Assembly (NCBI GenBank): GCA_002812745.2
Contig: NCSJ02000043.1
Coordinates: forward strand, 1 to 64,000
Source: Scytalidium lignicola
Taxonomy: Eukaryota; Ascomycota; Leotiomycetes
Direction of reading: 5' to 3'
Length of the DNA: 64,000 nt
Part shown: positions 57,817 to 64,000 of the stretch, in pieces
Layout of the letters: the number at the start of each line of letters is the position of its first letter
How positions within the stretch are numbered: the stretch's first letter is position 1
Notes under the pieces: model-generated
What the model saw: only the letters and a program-made list of their open reading frames with translations
Database searches by the model: none
What the model was told of the DNA's origin: nothing
Made by a program: the position numbers and the translations under genes

Positions 57817-59811
57817 TCATAAGATCTGGCGCAAGACTTCATCCCTTGGATAATTTGTGTTTCTCCATCTTGAGATAAAATCATCATGGTTGACTTAAAA
57901 TAACAATATCAGTACTCGCAACGGGTCATACTAGATATGGAAGAGAACCAAACTTACTATAGCCTCCACATATTCTTCGTTTTCCAATAAATGCAGAACG
58001 GCCATGCATTACACGCCAGTTATCGAAAACTATATAGATCTCACAATCAGCATTTATGGATGTTTCAGCAGTAGATAAAAAGAAGAAGAAGAAACTGACT
58101 CAATGGCCGTCCAGGTTCTAACTGTTGCCAATACTGCATATCCTTCCTATTCAAAATCTCATAATACTTTCTAGCCGCTTTGTACCATGCAATGGCATCC
58201 TCTCCATTCTGCTCTGAAATATCTAATGGCCCTCGGTCATCACCGTTCCATCTCACCTGCAATAACTGCGTTTTGGCACTATCAGCAAAATTTAGGACCG
58301 GATACTTCTTTGCTGGTGTAATTGTGATTCCTTCATTTCCACTTGCATGTGCCTGGACGGGAATGGTGCTGAGGATTTCGTAAAATTCGGGATTTGTCTC
58401 CTTTAGAATGGTAGCGGCTTTAAATCCGTCTACGAGAAGAGATGCACCACCCTGGCCTTCTGTGTGGGAGAGGAGGTGGAACATTTGTAGGCCAGCCGGA
58501 TCAGTGAAGTAAGTTGTGTCAGTGTGACATTGCAGGGCTAAGGTAGTGTAGGCCGTGTCTTTCATTGTTAGATCAGCTGTGAAGTCGTAGAATCCACCTA
58601 GGGCTATCAGTATACTTTTTATTCTTATGAATCAATACAGAGAGTTCCTCATACCGTAGTGGGTTACTCGGACGAATGCTATGCGTTCTAAGAGTTCCTC
58701 TGTTTTCTCGGGCGAGACGGGACACCCATCTACATAACAGAACCCGTATTTTTTCTATAAGATATCAGCTATATATATAGTATTATGAAGATACTAGACT
58801 CACAATCTTAGCTGTCCATTCAGCAACGCCTTTGTCACCAGACATAATCTCATCGTAGTGAACCGACGGTTGGTTAGCCTTAATTTCAGAGTCCCACAAT
58901 ACCGTACTGTGAGATTTAGTTGTGTTATGAAGAAAATAGGTATAATTACGTACTCTTCTTCATGACGTGCATTACGGCTCCCATTTTTTACAGCATGCTT
59001 GTATAGCCAGTCCCAAGGATAAAAACTAGCATGATCATCATTTGCCCCTAATAACCGAGGTTAGGAGGAATCTTCAAAGTGATCTAAACCTCACTTACAT
59101 GTGACACGTAAACCAGTCTGCTCAGTAATAACTTCCTTTGGCACGATATCTTGTGGAATCTGTTCATAATTAGAGGCGGACCAACTCGTTAGCAATAGAC
59201 AAACCTACAGCAAAAGTATCAAATGCTCGTTGCATTGTATCTTGATTAATACAACTAGAACAGCGGCAGTTATCTCTATATATAGTTAGAAAACATATTG
59301 GCATAGGGTTGTTATTTCGTTCCACTTACCTCAACCAAAAGTGTGGGCTGAGTATTATAATGTTAGCCTCTCTCTATAAACAGATCTCTTAAACGTACAG
59401 TATACTGGGGTGCTGGTTTCCCGGAGAAGAGAATTGAATAGGGATTGAAGTTGAACCAAACATAGGTAAGCCATCTTTATCACGTAGTTCAAGAGGATCC
59501 GTGATCCTCTTCAGATGACCTCCATCTACATAGCCAGATGCTAAAGCGGGGTGCAAAGGCTTGATTTTTGAACTCTGTACCAGATGTGCTAAGGTTCTCT
59601 GATCCTTTAATACTTCAGTAGGTGGCCGATCAATTTCTCTCTTTAAATTTGTTCGAATATTACTTGATTCGTGGTCAATTGAGGATTGTACCCCATTGTT
59701 TCGGCCCACTATAGTGTCTGATGTGGTACTGTATAGACGCTTGCATCTGTAGATTGGAGACACACCGATGGCTTTACGTGCCTGGGACAACTGTTGTAAA
59801 CGAACACGCAT
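57817..59811 (-). CDS. trimethyllysine dioxygenase (carnitine biosynthesis)
   Basis: Fe(II)/2-oxoglutarate dioxygenase that hydroxylates N6-trimethyllysine, the first step to carnitine. Ten exons: 59811-59399, 59347-59330, 59275-59209, 59159-59099, 59047-58954, 58906-58804, 58754-58655, 58597-58100, 58029-57958, 57893-57817; 500 residues, all phases fit. The basic N-terminus (MRVRLQQLSQARKAIG) may target mitochondria. The Cys motif PHFWLRDNCRCSSC is followed by the catalytic domain: TADLTMKDTAYTT, iron ligands HTD at His310/Asp312 and distal His460 in FDNWRVMHGR. The C-terminus reads CGGYINHDDFISRWRNTN. TML dioxygenase is preferred over gamma-butyrobetaine dioxygenase because of DTAYTTLALQCHTDTTYF. 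Exon 2 is 18 bases. Donors include GTCAGT and GTAGGT. Confidence 0.92.
59330..59347 (-). other. 18-base microexon of the dioxygenase gene
   Basis: Lies between an acceptor ending ACTCAG and donor GTAAGT. It encodes most of PHFWLR, which must be present for the conserved WLRDNCRCSSC motif to form. Confidence 0.85.
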
Positions 59812-60251
59812 GGTTTTACTATAAAAATGGTCAATAGATCTAATTTTGAAAGGGTTTAATTCAAAGTGTCGAGAGTGTCTGCTAGTTGTGATCTTCTCGT
59901 TATGGTCCGACCTCGGTTACATGCGGTTTCCCTAGAAGTGTCTGTATTTGATCCGGGTTGTTTTTACCCTGAAATATCATTATGATTTCCCCTGTCTTTT
60001 TATAAATTAAGTTTTAACATCTATCTAGGAGCATCAATTCTATCTTTTCTTCATACACAAATGAGAATGTGCTCCGGTAGTGTCCCTTCTTTGACGTAAT
60101 AATTAAAGATTGGTGCATGGAACGGAAAATCGAATCTCCGACCACTCATATAATGGAACTGGGGACTAACAACCAACAAAGAATATCCTCGAAGTAGAGG
60201 TTCAGGTGGTAAAGGTGAGGCAATGCTTCAGCTGGGAAGACCTCAATCAAA
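59812..60251. promoter_or_regulatory. divergent promoter region, dioxygenase / cyclin H
   Basis: 440 bases between divergent starts. AT-rich in the middle; no TATA box or other clear motif recognised. Confidence 0.4.
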
Positions 60252-61432
60252 ATGACTGAAGATGAGCGGTACCGGACTTCAACTCAGTACCGGCTCTGGT
60301 CCTACACTCCTGCTTCCTTGGCAGCCCTTCGCGATACCACAAACCGAATAGCAGCGGATCGAGTTCGTGAAGCAGTTCGCCGAGTACGACAATCTCGCGC
60401 GGCATCTTCCACAGAAACGAGTGAGGCGGAGGGAAGCAGATCCGTGAGTGGATTACCAGAAGGAGATGTAGATTGCTTGACTGTGGAAGAAGAACTTAAG
60501 CTTCTAGCTTTCTACTGCAGGCAGACATTGCAACTAGGAGACCATTTGAAAGTACCGACAGATGTGAAGGTAACTCCTCTAATTTCTATCTAAGTTATTT
60601 TATGGGGATATACCACTAATACAACATATAGGCCACGGCAATACAATACATCAAGAGGTTTTACGTCACGAATTCTCTCATGACCTACCACCCCACCGAT
60701 ATCCTCAAAACAGCCCTCTTCTTCGCCACAAAGACCGAGAATTACTATTTCCGCCTGACCAAATTCGCCGAAGCAATCGGGAAAACAAAACCAGAAGATG
60801 TTCTCGCCTCAGAATTCCTCCTCACGCAAGGCCTGCGCTTTACCTTCGACGTACGGCATCCATTCCGCGCACTGGAAGGCGCTGTGATGGAATTACAAGC
60901 AATGGACGAAGGCCACATCCCCTGGCAAGGTCCGAAACCAGAGAATATGAACAAGAGGATCAAAGACGCACACGGTGTTGCGAGGGAGTATCTCAAGACA
61001 TCAGCACAATTAACAGACGTCTACTTCCACTTCACACCCAGCCAGATCATGTTCGCTGCCTTGGCAATCGCAGACGCAGAATTAACAGAGAGCTACATCG
61101 CATGCAAATTCCCGAGCACATCCCCTGGAGCAGAGGAATTAAGGGAGAAAATCATGGCTACGATATCGCAGTGCGCGGAGACCTTAGCGACGGTGGAACC
61201 GGACTCGCAGCCTTCTGAGCAGGAGAGAGCTGAGCTAAAGGCACTGGCTAAGAAGTTGAATAAGTGCCGCAATCCGGAGAAGATGGATTTGGTGGGGCTG
61301 CAGAAAGCGAAGCGGGAAGGGGGAGAGGGTGCTGGCGAAAATAGGATTGCAAAGAAGAGGAAACTTGAGACAGATCAGGTTATGAAAGATGCAGATGATT
61401 TGTTTGGACCGGCGATAAAGAAGTCGACTTGA
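60252..61432 (+). CDS. CCL1: cyclin H/CCL1-type cyclin of TFIIH kinase
   Basis: Regulatory partner of the Kin28/CDK7 kinase in TFIIH, which phosphorylates the RNA polymerase II C-terminal domain. Exons 60252-60569 and 60632-61432 give 372 residues. The start MTEDERYRTSTQYRLWSYTP is the N-terminal helix signature of cyclin H. The first cyclin box spans about 80-200 (AIQYIKRFYVTNSLMTYHPT, LFFATKTENYY), the second about 205-300 (FTPSQIMFAALAIADAEL). The tail is basic and ends in DADDLFGPAIKKST. The intron splits the first cyclin box. ATG at 60252 is well placed just before the signature. Confidence 0.94.
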
Positions 61433-62570
61433 TATTATACTTCTTGATAAATAAAAAGGAGAGGAAAAGAAAGATGGATATCAGTGGGAGTTANTTTTTT
61501 ATNAAAAAGGGCGTTTTTGGCCGCAATAATGCATTATGTGGCGTTGGCTATTGGAAGTATCTAAAGTCCTAAGTTATACTTAACTAGGCTGGAGTATGTA
61601 ATATTATATCTGAATTTCCTCATACTTTTCCTCCATTATCAGTGATGAAAATAACTTGGGAACCACGGAGACTTTTGTAACAGCTGGTAGCCGTAGCAAG
61701 ATTAGCTATTTCTTATCTGCCCAACATATTTACGTTCGGATTCTGAACTCTTGCGGCCAGGAAGTTGATAATCGAACTGCATTTATCATACAGCGATCCC
61801 TGCTGGTAGGAGTATAAGTAGCAGTTGCTTATACTCCCTGTCTTGTACGATACCCCTTGGAAAATGGGATTTTCCTAACATTGGAACTTAAGAAAATGGT
61901 CAGCAGGAACAACTCTTCAGTGCCGGAATCCTGAATTGAATGACATATAACTCACCTTTTCGATGCTTTGAAAATGTCTCGATATTTTCAAGAAGGAATC
62001 TAGCAGTCCGTTTGGAGCCTACTACTTTACGATTTGCTATTCTCATAGAAGGATATTGTGTACTCCTAATATGGTTAAGTTTATGCATTGGTCTTTAATT
62101 GAGTTCATTCAACGTTCTCAGATGGAATATATGAATAGGCATGCAACTCTGCTAATTCCGAGGCCACTGCAAGGCCTGCCTAGTAGGGTAATATAGATAG
62201 AAAAGTGGCATCAACTAGCTAGAAGTATATATAGTTAATCTTAAAGTAGAGCAACAAGTTCAACAGCTCCTTGATATCTCTAGATATTAGACTCAGTCAC
62301 ACGAATCTCAAATGTCTTGCCAAAATCCGATGCTATTCGAGATAATGATTCCTGAGGTGTTTAAGATTCGGTCACCCTGATATTCGGTCTCAAAGCCGTC
62401 TTTTCTAGACAAAGGCTAAACTTGTTTATGGCCCTTTTATTTTGAGATTATATTTGTTATAGTCTTCGTATGTTATGTTCGAGGTCAACCTTCACTAAGA
62501 CTGAAGAATTGATACCTGAATTCACCTACATTAGCTTTGATACTTCGTCTCTAAAAGATAATGAATCAGC
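61433..62570. other. convergent intergenic region
   Basis: 1.1 kb between the cyclin gene and the 3' end of the edge gene. Ns at about 61494 and 61503 lie beside T and A runs. No supportable gene. Confidence 0.5.
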
Positions 62571-64000
62571 TCACCAAGTATCTGCCTCCATTGATGTAGG
62601 AACTGGCGGTCCTATAACAGCGTTAGGAAGATCGTTTGAGAGCCATGCATCATAGGGATCATCCCCGGGGGCCCTTGAGGCCTGGGTTGAATGTAAATTA
62701 AGCAGACCTCCAACCTCGGAAGCGAAGAATTCTACACCACCACAATACGTATACCAAGGGTCCCACCCCAGGCTGTTTTGTAGTGACCGTTCATTATTAG
62801 CCATGGAGCCTGTATCCAATTCTGGAGTGAGTGCCGCCCCAGCAGAACCTCGATCCAGATGAGATAGTGATTGAGAGCTAGTCGATACATATTCTGCAAC
62901 GTCCCCAACCTGTTGGTAGTTCTCACAGCTCTCGCTAAAGTGATCAGAAAACACTGGAGATGGTTTCTTTCCAGGTCCTGACTTTTCTTTCGCGACTGCC
63001 GAGCGAGAAGGTCGAGGACGGGACTTTTTTGAAGCATTTGGTATTATAGCACTTATGAAGAGGTTTAGCTGTTCCTTTAGAGATGGTGTAAGAGGTTGTG
63101 CATAGACTACAGATTTGGAGTTACGCCGTAATCGTGTGTCAGCTTCATTACCCTCCTCTGTGTCGTTCCCTGCTTCGATATCTTTTAGCCCAAATGAATT
63201 GCCCTCATCAAGACAATCTGCAAATCCTGATACTGCCAACACTGTTTTGAAAACCTGATGGACCATTTTTGCTACTAGCCATACCTCAGCTAGTCGCTCC
63301 ATCGTCTGCATGCTGATCCAGACACGTCTCAGTATTGGTAAGCGGTGTCGTTCTGGCGTGATGTGGAGTTGGTAGGTGTGAATGGCAAGTGTAGTCAGTC
63401 CCGTGTAAACACTATAATTGGGTTAGCATGAGCGTGTATGTAATTAGGGGATTCCACGTACATAAACGGAGGAGTGTGTCGTAAATCATCATGTAAACGC
63501 ATTACCTCGAGAATTGATGTGAGCACGTTGGCCGCATGGAAAGCTGGATTTCGCGGGATATGGATATCTTCCTTAGGATCATTCTTTCCAGACTGAGATG
63601 TAACTGCAGGTAGATATGCCCTATGTAGCAGACAACTCGTAGTAAAATGAAAGCAATGAAGTAAGGCAGACCAGAAGCTGTATCGTGATGAATCCCATTT
63701 CAGGGGCTCAGGGCAACTCTCCAACAATTTGGTCAATGCCAAATCACATTGAGTCAAGACACTAGTATCACGATTTCTGTGCTTTGATGTTGATACCGAG
63801 TAGTGTTCCAACAAAACAAGATCCATGAGCTCACATATTTTGACATAGTGAAGGAAGAATTTAACGTGGATCCGGTTCGGAGGAATAGTAAATCCATATT
63901 CATCGTCCTCTTCAACGAAATCATCCTCGCAGATCATGTCTACATCGCACTCATCCATATTAATCTGTGCTGGCAATGAAAGAGCAACAGAGACTGATCT
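62571..64000 (-). CDS. fungal-specific transcription factor domain protein, N-terminus beyond the window
   Basis: Partial gene; its 5' part, where a Zn2Cys6 cluster would be expected, lies beyond position 64000. Visible exons are 64000-63462 and 63411-62571, joined by a 50-base intron in consistent phase, giving about 459 residues. The entering sequence RSVSVALSLPAQINMDECDV is the usual end of the Fungal_trans (PF04082) middle homology region. Helices continue through LHCFHFTTSCLLHRAYLP and VYTGLTTLAIHTYQL to EVWLVAKMVHQVF. The C-terminus is Ser-rich and probably disordered. The VWLVAKMVH stretch recalls CTF1/Far-type regulators, but this is tentative. The TGA at 62571-62573 overlaps a possible donor (GTGAGC), so the 3' end could lie further left. 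Confidence 0.8.

Overview
The window looks like nuclear DNA of a filamentous ascomycete (Pezizomycotina). Genes are split by short introns of about 50-160 bases with GTAAGT/GTATGT-type donors. The families present are typical of such fungi: STE12 with C2H2 fingers, a CFEM GPI-anchored protein, a CorA-like protein with a long N-terminal extension, a fungal-specific transcription factor and an AATase. A Leotiomycete is my best guess, but only from general resemblance. Seventeen protein genes are supported. I see no rRNA, tRNA, transposon or CRISPR array.

Layout, left to right: MCT-type MFS transporter (785-2579, -); broken APH-like phosphotransferase (3273-4621, +); about 6 kb without genes whose last 1.34 kb lacks any ATG and leads into STE12 (10839-13135, +); GH3 beta-glucosidase (14836-17673, +); Paf1-complex subunit CTR9 (18188-21905, +); an 11.4 kb gene-free stretch with microsatellites and GTACTGTAC-type palindromes; CRIB-domain protein (33301-36025, +); AATase-family acetyltransferase (37077-38746, -); LDAH-type hydrolase (39223-40391, +); promethin/LDAF1-like membrane protein (41008-41661, +); SNF2/STH1 remodeller (42267-46686, -); a 3.7 kb gap; CFEM GPI protein (50363-51006, +); Gfo/Idh/MocA oxidoreductase (51544-52699, -); CorA-like protein (54225-57453, +); trimethyllysine dioxygenase (57817-59811, -); cyclin H/CCL1 (60252-61432, +); and a fungal transcription factor cut by the right edge (62571-64000, -).

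Four genes serve general transcription or chromatin (CTR9, SNF2, cyclin H, STE12). The most suggestive neighbourhood is 37-41.7 kb, where three families linked to esters and lipid droplets lie side by side, two of them sharing a 476 bp divergent promoter.

Sequence quality matters here. About 26 isolated Ns lie mostly beside homopolymers. Both Ns that fall inside coding exons (34888 and 44258) are surplus bases whose removal restores the frame. Four further one-base frame breaks (MFS, APH twice, GH3) also fall in short homopolymers. Most broken genes here are therefore probably sequencing artefacts. The in-frame stop in the APH gene is the exception.
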